This document shows positions 1 through 6,508 of a stretch of 9,235 nucleotides of DNA, piece after piece; positions within the stretch are counted from its first letter, which is position 1, and the number at the start of each line of letters is the position of its first letter. The DNA lies in NCBI GenBank assembly GCA_014237955.1, contig JABABY010000073.1:1-9235 (forward strand), written 5' to 3'. The translations under genes were made by a program, and so were the position numbers. This stretch comes from Planctomycetota bacterium. GTDB lineage: Bacteria; Planctomycetota; Planctomycetia; Pirellulales; UBA7805. The notes under the pieces were generated by a model. The model was not told the DNA's origin and made no database searches. It saw only the letters and a list, made by a program, of their open reading frames with translations.

Positions 1-776
1 ACGCGATGGGTGGAGTGCCCAGGACCGCGCTGAACATTGTTGGCTTTCCGGATGACAAATTGAGTCTCGACATACTCCATGAAATTCTCCGCGGCGGGGC
101 CGAGCGGGTGCAGGCAGCCGGAGCCCTCATTGTCGGGGGACATACGGTGCGGGATACCGAAATCAAGTATGGACTGAGCGTGACCGGCGTTGCCACTCCG
201 GACGAGTTATTGACCAATCGGGATGCCCGGCCAGGCGATCGTCTGGTACTCACCAAAGCCCTCGGTACCGGTTTTGTGACCACCGCCTTCAAAAAAAATC
301 GTTGTCCTGAAGAGGTGCTCGCCACCGCGAGTGAGAGCATGGCCCAACTGAACAAGGCGGGAAGCGAGGCGGCCCGGGCCGTTGGCGCCAGCGCATCGAC
401 CGATATTACCGGCTTTGGTCTCTCCGGCCACGCTATCGAGATGGCAAGTGCAAGCAGCGTGACGCTCTTGTTGGACCTTGAGGCCCTGCCCGTTTTGCCC
501 GGGGCAGCAAAACTCGCCGCAGCCGGCAATCAGACCCGGGCGAGCGCGACCAACCGCAGCGCGGCGGCTGCATCCATGCGGATCGAAGGTGATGGCGATC
601 CGGTACAACTTGAGATGGCATTTGATCCGCAAACATCGGGCGGACTGTTGATCAGCGTACCGGCGGGACGAGCAGACGAGTTGGTCAAAAAATGCCGACT
701 CGCTGGAGCGGCCGCGACCGCCATCGTGGGTGAAGTGGTTGAAAAACAGGACGTGCTGCTGGTCTTGCGGAGCTAG
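1..776 (+). CDS. selD: Selenide, water dikinase (selenophosphate synthetase), 5' end cut off by window
   Basis: The enzyme makes selenophosphate from selenide and ATP, giving AMP and phosphate; selenophosphate feeds selenocysteyl-tRNA synthesis and selenouridine formation in tRNA. The frame is open from base 1, where bases 3-5 encode Ala before MGG, matching the family's conserved YAMGG stretch. So the ATG at position 6 is internal and roughly 80-90 N-terminal residues are missing by comparison with the usual length of about 345. Numbering from that Met, family motifs visible are ALNIVGFP (8-15), GGHT with the following Asp (44-50), TKALGTG (83-89), TDITGFGLSGHA (132-143) and DPQTSGGLL (207-215). 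The catalytic Cys/Sec and Lys lie upstream and cannot be seen, so whether this SelD is itself a selenoprotein is unknown. It ends with TAG. Identification is secure. No selA or selB is in view. Confidence 0.95.
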   Translation, partial: AMGGVPRTALNIVGFPDDKLSLDILHEILRGGAERVQAAGALIVGGHTVRDTEIKYGLSVTGVATPDELLTNRDARPGDRLVLTKALGTGFVTTAFKKNRCPEEVLATASESMAQLNKAGSEAARAVGASASTDITGFGLSGHAIEMASASSVTLLLDLEALPVLPGAAKLAAAGNQTRASATNRSAAAASMRIEGDGDPVQLEMAFDPQTSGGLLISVPAGRADELVKKCRLAGAAATAIVGEVVEKQDVLLVLRS

Positions 777-799
777 CGGCTGACCGGTGCCTGCTGCTC

Positions 800-816
800 G
801 GCCCAAAAAAGGGGCC
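800..816 (+). terminator. Small GC hairpin after selD, possible weak terminator
   Basis: GGCCC (800-804) and GGGCC (812-816) can pair as a five-base stem around an A-rich loop, 24 bases after the selD stop. There is no T-run on its 3' side, where the sequence is ACC and C-rich, so it does not fit a standard intrinsic terminator. It may only be a stabilising or chance hairpin. Confidence 0.2.
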
Positions 817-1110
817 ACCACCCCACCCCTCTGCGTTACCCAAGCCCTCCATCTAGAAGACCCTTTCTTTCCGTTGACCCACCCACAGCACAAATGTCCC
901 AAATGCCTGCTCCTGTTGAATAACGGCAACTTTTCGCCCTTTTTGTCTCACAAAAACGCATTTATCAGTAAAGAACCACCGGAATCCTTGAAAACATTGT
1001 GATTTTTGTCCGCACGGGCGAAAGGATGGCAATACACCATTGGTCTCCCTGTCGTTGCGGTCCACTCGCTCTGATCGGTCGACAGAAACCGAGGGGGTGC
1101 GGAATGGCGA

Positions 1111-1115
1111 GGAGG
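1111..1115 (+). promoter_or_regulatory. Ribosome binding site GGAGG fixing the start at 1123
   Basis: GGAGG lies seven bases before the ATG at 1123. This is a good Shine-Dalgarno match and spacing, and it supports that start over the upstream ATG triplets, which are in other frames. Confidence 0.7.
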
Positions 1116-1122
1116 CATTGGC

Positions 1123-2346
1123 ATGGCGATCGGATTCGACTGCGCATCTTGTGGAAAGCATTTTCAGGTCAAGGAAGAACTGGCGGGTCGCCGGGCCAAA
1201 TGCAGCTGCTGTAAGGCTGTGCTCCTGATCCCCCAACCGGCTCTCGTCGCTTCGGGTGAATATCGCCTGGCCGCATCCGATGATGACTACCGCCTCGCCT
1301 CCGTTTTCGATGAGGAGTTTGGCTCCGCGTCGGATAAAAATAAGCCTTCCGAGACGTCACCCTGTCCTTCCTGCGCTGAGCCACTGAATACCACCGATGT
1401 TCTCTGTGTGCATTGCGGGTTCCATCTGAAGAAACGAAAAAAGATCCGCGTCTCACAGGAGGAACAGGCGGATGCCCACTCCCACAATGAGCCCTCTCGT
1501 AGAAAACTCAACCAGCGTAAGGTGCAGAAAGATGTCAATTTACAGACGTTTCTCCGTGGCGCACTATTGAGTCTCGTCGGGGCACTTCTTGGTGGTGGTA
1601 TCTGGACGGCAATCGCGCTGACGACCGGTTACTCACTCGGTTTTCTTGCCTGGGTCATTGGCGGGCTTGCGGGCCTTGGCATGCTGCTTGGCCACAACAA
1701 TGAGGGCAGTGTGTTGGCAGGAATTACAGCTTCGGTAATGGCACTCGTCGGGTGTGTGTTCGGAAAAGTCCTTTGGTTTGCGTTTTACATAGGGGCGATT
1801 GGCAGCACGATGGACGAATATAAGCATGAATATGTGGCGAGCATCGTCGCCGAGGAATCGATCCGTCTGCAGGGAATCGCCCCGGATGAAGTCGATGAAA
1901 ATCGTTTGGATGCGGAAATAGAAAAAACGATGCCCGTAGTGCAGTCGTGGAGCGATCAACAGATTGCCGCACGAATCGAACTCTACGAAGCCGCCGATCG
2001 GGGTGAGGCGTACCAGATCCTTTTTGATCGGGAACTCTCCGCCATCTCAAAACAACGCAGTGAGTTGAAACAGAACGAGGCCCAAACCATCTATCAAAAG
2101 ATTGCTCCTCAGGTTGCCACGATGTCGGATCAGCAGATTGTCACTCTGCTTAGTGAGGAGAACCGGCATAGCGAAGCTGCGGTGGCAGAGATAGCCGACA
2201 CGCCTGTAAACGACGAGCAAAGTGCCGCCAGCCTGTTTTCCTTAGTCATGGTCTCGTTCCTGGCGTTTGGCATCTTTGGGGGTATTTTTCTCGTCCTGGG
2301 CATGATCACGGCCTACCGTGTCGGCAGTGGCCAACTGGCCAGCTAG
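1123..2346 (+). CDS. Zinc-ribbon-containing multi-pass membrane protein of unknown function
   Basis: I do not recognise the family as a whole. The 407-residue protein begins with a zinc-ribbon module, Cys7-x2-Cys10 paired with Cys27-x2-Cys30, of the type often seen at the N-terminus of planctomycete proteins. A second ribbon, Cys81-x2-Cys84 with Cys95-x2-Cys98, follows an acidic linker containing a short YRLA repeat (47-50 and 56-59). A basic stretch (about 102-136) leads into three likely membrane helices near 144-166, 172-190 and 196-224. Next comes a charged, helical region of about 140 residues (230-368), then a last membrane helix near 369-397. SDQQI occurs twice in the helical region (277-281 and 335-339), hinting at a degenerate internal repeat. 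There is no signal peptide, so the ribbons are probably cytoplasmic. The start is set by GGAGG seven bases upstream; the stop is TAG. A sensing or scaffold role at the membrane is possible, but nothing here shows an enzymatic function. Confidence 0.85.
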   Translation: MAIGFDCASCGKHFQVKEELAGRRAKCSCCKAVLLIPQPALVASGEYRLAASDDDYRLASVFDEEFGSASDKNKPSETSPCPSCAEPLNTTDVLCVHCGFHLKKRKKIRVSQEEQADAHSHNEPSRRKLNQRKVQKDVNLQTFLRGALLSLVGALLGGGIWTAIALTTGYSLGFLAWVIGGLAGLGMLLGHNNEGSVLAGITASVMALVGCVFGKVLWFAFYIGAIGSTMDEYKHEYVASIVAEESIRLQGIAPDEVDENRLDAEIEKTMPVVQSWSDQQIAARIELYEAADRGEAYQILFDRELSAISKQRSELKQNEAQTIYQKIAPQVATMSDQQIVTLLSEENRHSEAAVAEIADTPVNDEQSAASLFSLVMVSFLAFGIFGGIFLVLGMITAYRVGSGQLAS

Positions 2347-2589
2347 AATCATCCCAACCCTCGCACAAGACTGGGTAAATCGAGCTTGTTCCAATTCTTG
2401 CTCGGTAGGCGGATTGAAAAATCGGCAAAATACCGGATCATGATTGCGCCAGTAAAAGATGCCCGCCGCAGTCGCATGATTGCTTTTGGACTTTCGAGCG
2501 GGAACTGCTCTGCCAACGTTGCACCACTGCATCCTTAACAGACTCATTCATTACACCCCTGCAGCACTTTCTCCGCCCACCAACCTGCC
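2347..2589. other. Intergenic region before the thioesterase gene
   Basis: These 243 bp hold no gene I can support. A minus-strand open frame crosses it and continues back into the zinc-ribbon gene, but it has no recognisable domain. I found no strong terminator after 2346 and no clear promoter or ribosome site before 2590. Confidence 0.45.
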
Positions 2590-3042
2590 ATGTTGTCCCC
2601 CGCTGATATCACCCTCCATCTCCACACAGAGATTCCGGTCACCAGAATGATGGGGATCGAAGTTGTCGATTTTTGCAAAACGCATGCTCACAGCACGGCG
2701 CCGCTAGAGGCGAACATCAACCATCAGAAATCGGCCTTTGGCGGCAGCATTGCCACGCTCGGCATCGTTACCGGTTTTGTCGTCATCTGGGGCAACCTTA
2801 AAATCCATGACCTAAAAGCCGAACTCGTCATCCAACACAGCGAAACAGAATTTAGTAAGCCGGCACTCGCATCGATTGTGGCTGAGTCGCGCAGCCTTTC
2901 GGACGAGGCGATTGAAGAATTCATTGCCTCATTCGAGCGAACCGGCAAGGCACAAATTCAGGTCACCACTGATATTTTTTCCGATGGCAAGCTGATTGCT
3001 AAAAACAGAGGCACCTTTGTTGCGCTAACAAATAAGGCGTAG
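2590..3042 (+). CDS. YiiD_C-type hotdog-fold putative thioesterase
   Basis: This 150-residue protein matches the YiiD C-terminal thioesterase domain as I know it. The pattern is an N-terminal helix leading to IPVTRMMGIEV (15-25), then APL (37-39), NINHQKSAFGGSI (42-54) and a hydrophobic helix (55-69), followed by the strands of a hotdog fold. In E. coli the related domain is fused to a GNAT acetyltransferase domain (YiiD/FabY, linked to fatty acid initiation). Here the domain stands alone. It is expected to be cytoplasmic and to act on acyl-thioesters such as acyl-CoA or acyl-ACP; the true substrate is unknown. The ATG at 2590 fits the domain boundary, but I see no good Shine-Dalgarno sequence before it. 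An internal start at Met20 or Met21 would cut into the domain. It ends with TAG and converges on uvrC with a 68-bp gap. Family assignment is fairly confident, function less so. Confidence 0.8.
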   Translation: MLSPADITLHLHTEIPVTRMMGIEVVDFCKTHAHSTAPLEANINHQKSAFGGSIATLGIVTGFVVIWGNLKIHDLKAELVIQHSETEFSKPALASIVAESRSLSDEAIEEFIASFERTGKAQIQVTTDIFSDGKLIAKNRGTFVALTNKA

Positions 3043-3095
3043 CAGGCAGCACCGCTCGCCCCGTCTAGAAGATGCCGATCCGAGCAAAGGATACA

Positions 3096-3118
3096 AGTCA
3101 GTCGTCCCAGTCAGTCGT
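3096..3118. repeat. Ten-base direct repeat at the uvrC 3' end
   Basis: AGTCAGTCGT occurs at 3096-3105 and again at 3109-3118, separated by CCC. The second copy contains the uvrC stop codon (TGA at 3111-3113 on the minus strand). It looks like a small slippage duplication, without obvious function. Confidence 0.6.
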
Positions 3119-3932
3119 TGGGCAATGCCGATTGACTCCGCAACAGGTGGTGATAGTGCTGGGCAAAGCGGTGCGCTTCATCCCGAACATATTGCAGTAG
3201 CCGCAAGGCATAGCTCTGCTTGGAAATGCGAAGCGGCGAGGCAACATCGGGAAGATAAATCTCTTCCTCGCGTTTTGCCAGGGCCAACACCGTTGGGGGC
3301 GTCAACTTCAACTGTTCAAAGGCCTGCAATACGGCATTGAGCTGACCGCGACCCCCATCGATCAGCAGCAGGTCAGGAAACAACTGGCCCGTCTGTTTCA
3401 GTTGGCGAAAACGGCGACTCACCACTTCGTGCATGCAACGAAAATCGTCCACCCCCTGCACTCCGCGAATCTTGTAGCGACGGTATGCAGGCTTGAATGG
3501 CAAACCATCGATAAATTGTACCACGCTGGCCACCGTATTGGTGCCCCCGAGATGTGCGATATCCATTCCCTCCACCGTTCGCGGCAACGATTCGAGTGAA
3601 AGAATTTTCTTCAAACCGACAAGGCCTTTTTTGGGATCGACGTGAAAAACTTCCGGTTGGGCATGGATGTCGATCTCTCCGCGTTCATCAAGCGTTTCGA
3701 GATATTGAATCTCATCCCGCAGCCGGGCCGCCTTTTCAAAATGCCGGGCGTCGGAGGAGGCCTGCATTTGGTCGCGCATCTGCCCGAGCAATGCTTTCTT
3801 CTTCCCTTCAAGAAACATCCGCAGTCGCTTTATATCCTGCCGGTACTCCTCCTTGCTAATTTGAAGATTGCAAGGTGCCGAACACTGGTTGATCGAGGCC
3901 AACAGGCAAGGGCGAAACCACTGCCATTTCAT
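3111..3932 (-). CDS. uvrC: UvrC C-terminal half: UVR motif and RNase H-like endonuclease (fragment after in-frame stop)
   Basis: This is the second part of the excinuclease ABC subunit that makes the 5' incision in nucleotide excision repair. From the ATG nine bases after the in-frame TAA it is 273 residues. It opens with FRPCLLASINQCSAPC (6-21), giving three of the four cysteines expected in the UvrC [4Fe-4S] site (Cys9, Cys17, Cys21). A UVR motif for UvrB contact follows at about 47-80 (FEKAARLRDEI). The RNase H-like nuclease domain has all three expected acidic/His positions: Asp124 in GMDIAH, Asp192 in IDGGRGQL and His254 in DEAHRFA. The protein stops 19 residues after that His, so the C-terminal helix-hairpin-helix pair of E. 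coli UvrC (about 610 residues) is absent. I believe this short form is normal in planctomycetes, but cannot verify it. Translation would need readthrough or reinitiation; only a weak CAGG precedes the ATG. Confidence 0.85.
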   Translation of the reverse strand: MKWQWFRPCLLASINQCSAPCNLQISKEEYRQDIKRLRMFLEGKKKALLGQMRDQMQASSDARHFEKAARLRDEIQYLETLDERGEIDIHAQPEVFHVDPKKGLVGLKKILSLESLPRTVEGMDIAHLGGTNTVASVVQFIDGLPFKPAYRRYKIRGVQGVDDFRCMHEVVSRRFRQLKQTGQLFPDLLLIDGGRGQLNAVLQAFEQLKLTPPTVLALAKREEEIYLPDVASPLRISKQSYALRLLQYVRDEAHRFAQHYHHLLRSQSALPND

Positions 3933-3941
3933 ATCGGCCTG

Positions 3942-3944
3942 TTA
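3942..3944 (-). other. uvrC: In-frame TAA interrupting uvrC
   Basis: On the minus strand the reading frame runs Cys-Glu-Leu-Asp-Ile, TAA, Gln-Ala-Asp, then Met-Lys-Trp-Gln-Trp-Phe-Arg-Pro-Cys. Both sides are in the same frame, so one base substitution (for example from GAA, CAA or AAA) is enough to explain the stop; no insertion or deletion is needed. It sits between the first and second cysteines of the presumed [4Fe-4S] motif. Confidence 0.9.
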
Positions 3945-4460
3945 GATGTCTAACTCACAGGTACGAAACTTGAAAATCCGCTGTAGCACTTGCATTGCCC
4001 CACGCAGGGTACTGGCACTCAGAAACGGGCCATAAAGTTTGACACCGCTGCTGCGCGGCTGCCGGGTCACCTCCACTCGCGGAAAATCTTCCCGGGTTGT
4101 GATTTGCAGGTACGGAAAACTCTTTCCGTCTTTGAGTTCTTTGTTGTGCTTGGGCTGGATATCCTTAATGAGTCGGGATTCCATCAGCACCGCATCGACC
4201 TCGCTTTCAGCCTCGACACAATCAACATCAGCGATCTCTGCTACCCAGGGAGCGGTACGAGGCTCCTCCTGAGCCGCCTTCAAAAAATAGCTGCCCGCCC
4301 GAGCGCGGAGGTTTTTCGCCTTTCCGATATAGATCACCAGGCCGGCTGCATCCTTCATCAGGTAAACGCCGGGAGTCTGTGGAAAACTGCGGACTCGCTC
4401 TGCCGCACGCTCAAACCCAGAGAGACCACCTGTACCAGTCGCTGAATCAGACATGTCCAT
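3942..4460 (-). CDS. uvrC: UvrC N-terminal half: GIY-YIG endonuclease domain, ended by in-frame TAA
   Basis: This is the first part of UvrC, whose GIY-YIG domain makes the 3' incision after UvrB recruits it to damaged DNA. The 172-residue product shows GVYLMKD (31-37), VIYIGKAKNLRAR (42-54), the catalytic-type Glu94 in LMESRLIK and Asn106 in QPKHN. It then runs through the conserved KLYGPF segment to FRTC (Cys168) and stops four residues later. Joined with the downstream half across the TAA, the total is about 449 residues. The ATG at 4460 overlaps the permease stop by one base (TGATG). A second ATG two codons on (4454) is also possible. No strong Shine-Dalgarno is present, which fits translational coupling to the upstream gene. 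Alone, this half resembles the scope of E. coli Cho, a single-nuclease UvrC homologue, but the sequence is that of a true UvrC N-terminus. Confidence 0.88.
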   Translation of the reverse strand: MDMSDSATGTGGLSGFERAAERVRSFPQTPGVYLMKDAAGLVIYIGKAKNLRARAGSYFLKAAQEEPRTAPWVAEIADVDCVEAESEVDAVLMESRLIKDIQPKHNKELKDGKSFPYLQITTREDFPRVEVTRQPRSSGVKLYGPFLSASTLRGAMQVLQRIFKFRTCELDI

Positions 4461-5455
4461 CAGTATTCTGCTCGATAGCTAACGAGACAACCGATGCCGA
4501 GAACCACGGCTACAAAAATCGCACTACTTACGACCGGGGAGTATGGATTCTGTACTACGGCACCCGACCGAAAGCGATGCAGGGGTATATTTTCGCCCGC
4601 ATCCTGTGGTCCATTCAACAGGTACTGGACCGTATTGTCTAGCTCGAGCGGTTTGGGAAAAACCGTATAGAGCGGCAACACACCAAAACGATATATCGAT
4701 TTCCAAAATTCTCTTCCCGGTTGATCGATACTGTTTTCCCTCTCCAACGCGGCAGCCGACTGCTCGGTATCAAACACCCTTTCCATCACCGTTTTAGACT
4801 GTGCAACGACAATACAAGCGCCCCAAAACACCAACGCCAAAGTTAGCGAAACAATCGCATTGCGCCAAATGAGTCCAGCCAAAGCAGAGACACAATAAAA
4901 GATTACAAAATAGAAGATGAAAACGGGTATTGCCGCAAGGATACCAACATCCCACAGTCCCAAACGCAAACCGGCGATCAACCAGAGCCCCACAAATAGA
5001 TAGACGATATTCAGAAAGACGAATGCACAAGCTCCGACACACTTAGCGAGAAACAGCAAAGGGCGGCTGACCGGCTTGCTCAGCAATAATTCGACCGACC
5101 CTTTCTTGTACGTCTCTGGGATGATGGGGCTCGTCACAACCAAAGCAATGAACACCCCAAAGAATCCAACCATAAAGTCTACGATGTAGTCCAAAAACCA
5201 AGCTACGGCAAACGAAACCAGTCGCTCAGGTGCCCGCCCGTGAACCTGAAGTGGTGGCCCAAAATCATAACCTGCGTAGCGAATCTGCAGTGCATTGCCG
5301 GTGGGCGAATCACTCGTTTGGTACGGCACTCTCTCCAACGTCAGAGGGAGAAGTGACAGTAGAAAACAGGTAATGAGCAGCAGCAAAATCCAAAGCACTC
5401 GCGAACAGAGGGCCGCTCGAAATAAATCCATGATCACCGCGAGATAAGGTTTCAT
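4460..5455 (-). CDS. ABC-2 type transporter permease
   Basis: This 331-residue integral membrane protein is the partner of the ATPase encoded just upstream. Likely membrane helices lie near 20-40, 91-109, 138-162, 171-190, 199-218 and 308-326. Two long hydrophilic loops (about 41-85 and 219-307) would face the outside if the N-terminus is cytoplasmic. The segment from about 109 to 133 (SPIIPETYKKGSVELLLSKP) is the conserved cytoplasmic stretch of ABC-2 permeases, where the ATPase couples. The ATG at 5455 is chosen over upstream starts because a perfect AAGGAGG lies seven bases before it and because it makes a four-base ATGA overlap with the ATPase stop. Substrate is not predictable; export of a lipid, polysaccharide or drug is typical of the family. 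Its stop overlaps the uvrC start. Confidence 0.88.
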   Translation of the reverse strand: MKPYLAVIMDLFRAALCSRVLWILLLLITCFLLSLLPLTLERVPYQTSDSPTGNALQIRYAGYDFGPPLQVHGRAPERLVSFAVAWFLDYIVDFMVGFFGVFIALVVTSPIIPETYKKGSVELLLSKPVSRPLLFLAKCVGACAFVFLNIVYLFVGLWLIAGLRLGLWDVGILAAIPVFIFYFVIFYCVSALAGLIWRNAIVSLTLALVFWGACIVVAQSKTVMERVFDTEQSAAALERENSIDQPGREFWKSIYRFGVLPLYTVFPKPLELDNTVQYLLNGPQDAGENIPLHRFRSGAVVQNPYSPVVSSAIFVAVVLGIGCLVSYRAEY

Positions 5456-6432
5456 TTCTGCTCCTCCTTCTCTTCCGAATCGAGTGGCTCGGATGAGATG
5501 ATTTCCAGAAATGCTTCCTCTAGAGAGGTTGTGTGATGGCGCAAGCCAACAATACTGATCCCCCCTGCTCGGAGGCCGTCGATACACTGATCGACTGCCA
5601 ACTGATCGGCAAGGGTCAAATCGACCCGGTAATGTGCCTCCCCAAGTTGCGCCCAGCGTGCCTCGCCATACATATCGAGCGCCGCACGGGCCTCCGTTTC
5701 CGGCCCCTGTAATTCAAGTTCTAAACGTGCCGATTCCGACCTGCGACGGATTGCATCGAGGGAACCGAGAAAACGAAGTTGGCCTCCGTTGAGTATGGCA
5801 ATCTGATCACAGATGAGTTCCAACTCCAGCAGCATGTGGCTGTTTAAAAAAATCGTTTTTCCTTGTTCTCGAGCGGCCAACAATATATCCCGCACCTGCT
5901 TGCGGCCTACAGGATCAAGACCTTCGGTCGGTTCATCAAGGATTAAAATTTGAGGGTCGTGGAGCAGTGCCGCAATCAACCCAATCTTTTGCAACATCCC
6001 TTTTGAAAGTTTTCCAACGCGAACCCGCTCCCAATCGGACAAACCTACTTGCTCCAGCAACTCTTTACGACGGATGCGGCTTGCTCGACCAGAAAGACCG
6101 CTAAGCCGGCCATAAAATGTGATTGCCGAATCGGCAGTGTGATGCAGTGGTACTCGAAGACGTTCCGGCAGGTAACCAACGCGCCGACGAGAAGAAGACG
6201 ATCCGATCGCTTCTCCCAGAATGCGAGCGCGGCCGGCGGAAGGTCGGATGATCCCCAGGAGTACTTTGAGCAATGTTGTCTTGCCTGCACCATTCGGCCC
6301 CAGAAGGCCAAAAATCTGACCCGGTGCTACATTAAACGAGACATCTCGCAGCGCTTCATGCTGCCGGCGGCCGAGAGTCGAACGGTAGGTTTTGCCTAAA
6401 GAATCAACTTCTATTGCAAAGGCTGAATCCAT
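5452..6432 (-). CDS. ABC transporter ATP-binding protein
   Basis: This 326-residue cytoplasmic ATPase would power the ABC-2 permease encoded directly downstream. The motifs appear in the usual order: Walker A GPNGAGKT (45-52), a Q-loop region VGYLPE (85-90) with Glu where many ABC ATPases have Gln, signature LSKGM (142-146), Walker B ILILDEPT (162-169), D-loop GLDP (171-174) and H-loop His199. After the nucleotide-binding domain there is a C-terminal extension of about 90 residues, as is common in ATPases paired with ABC-2 permeases. The ATG at 6432 is preferred to a TTG one codon earlier; only a weak GGAG is found upstream, about 12 bases away. It starts 76 bases after the DedA gene and ends in an ATGA overlap with the permease. 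Functional class is certain, cargo unknown. Confidence 0.93.
   Translation of the reverse strand: MDSAFAIEVDSLGKTYRSTLGRRQHEALRDVSFNVAPGQIFGLLGPNGAGKTTLLKVLLGIIRPSAGRARILGEAIGSSSSRRRVGYLPERLRVPLHHTADSAITFYGRLSGLSGRASRIRRKELLEQVGLSDWERVRVGKLSKGMLQKIGLIAALLHDPQILILDEPTEGLDPVGRKQVRDILLAAREQGKTIFLNSHMLLELELICDQIAILNGGQLRFLGSLDAIRRRSESARLELELQGPETEARAALDMYGEARWAQLGEAHYRVDLTLADQLAVDQCIDGLRAGGISIVGLRHHTTSLEEAFLEIISSEPLDSEEKEEQK
5463..5469 (-). promoter_or_regulatory. Strong Shine-Dalgarno AAGGAGG for the ABC permease
   Basis: AAGGAGG on the minus strand sits seven bases before the permease ATG, inside the last codons of the ATPase gene. These bases also encode the Lys/Glu-rich tail of the ATPase, so that charged tail may partly reflect the ribosome site. 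It settles the permease start. Confidence 0.8.
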
Positions 6433-6508
6433 CAATATCCGTCACTCCGGCACAAAACCTGACACATCTGACCCGTCCTCAGAAATCATTAGAGACGCTT
6501 TGGCTGCT

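Larger units (their letters stand above)
777..1122. other. Intergenic region between selD and the zinc-ribbon gene
   Basis: This 346-bp stretch has no gene I can support. Short open frames cross it on both strands, but they lack recognisable domains and convincing ribosome sites. It has a short GC hairpin just after selD and several T-rich patches. A purine-rich stretch before position 1123 supplies the ribosome site of the next gene. I could not identify a convincing promoter with good -35 and -10 elements, or a riboswitch. Confidence 0.5.

Noticed and set aside
207..929. Long minus-strand open frame opposite selD
   Set aside because: It lies antisense to a clear selD with all family motifs; its translation has no domain pattern and is a composition-driven shadow.
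787..1002. Plus-strand open frame of 71 codons after selD with one CPKC
   Set aside because: A lone CPKC without a second pair, no ribosome site and low-complexity Pro-rich content do not support a gene.
853..1236. Minus-strand open frame of 127 codons across the selD to zinc-ribbon gap
   Set aside because: No recognisable domain, and its 5' part overlaps the well-supported zinc-ribbon gene in antisense.
2242..2547. Minus-strand open frame containing NVGRAVPAR, across the gap before the thioesterase gene
   Set aside because: The phrase reminded me of spurious translations from dispersed repeats in similar genomes, but I cannot check copy number; there is no domain and it is partly antisense to a real gene. 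A genome-wide search for 2440-2530 would tell.
3942..3944. TAA reassigned to a sense codon in this organism
   Set aside because: No other complete gene here ends in TAA (all use TAG or TGA), which made me consider it. But only one in-frame TAA occurs in over 2,500 codons, and with eight genes the stop choice can be chance. TAA is also not the selenocysteine codon, so the nearby selD gives no support.
3942..3944. Frameshift as the cause of the split uvrC
   Set aside because: The reading frame is the same on both sides and the three codons between stop and ATG are colinear with the expected UvrC length there.
4460..6435. The ABC transporter as part of a defence or toxin system
   Set aside because: Ordinary ATPase plus ABC-2 permease with no toxin, immunity or peptide maturation gene nearby; nothing in the neighbourhood points to defence.
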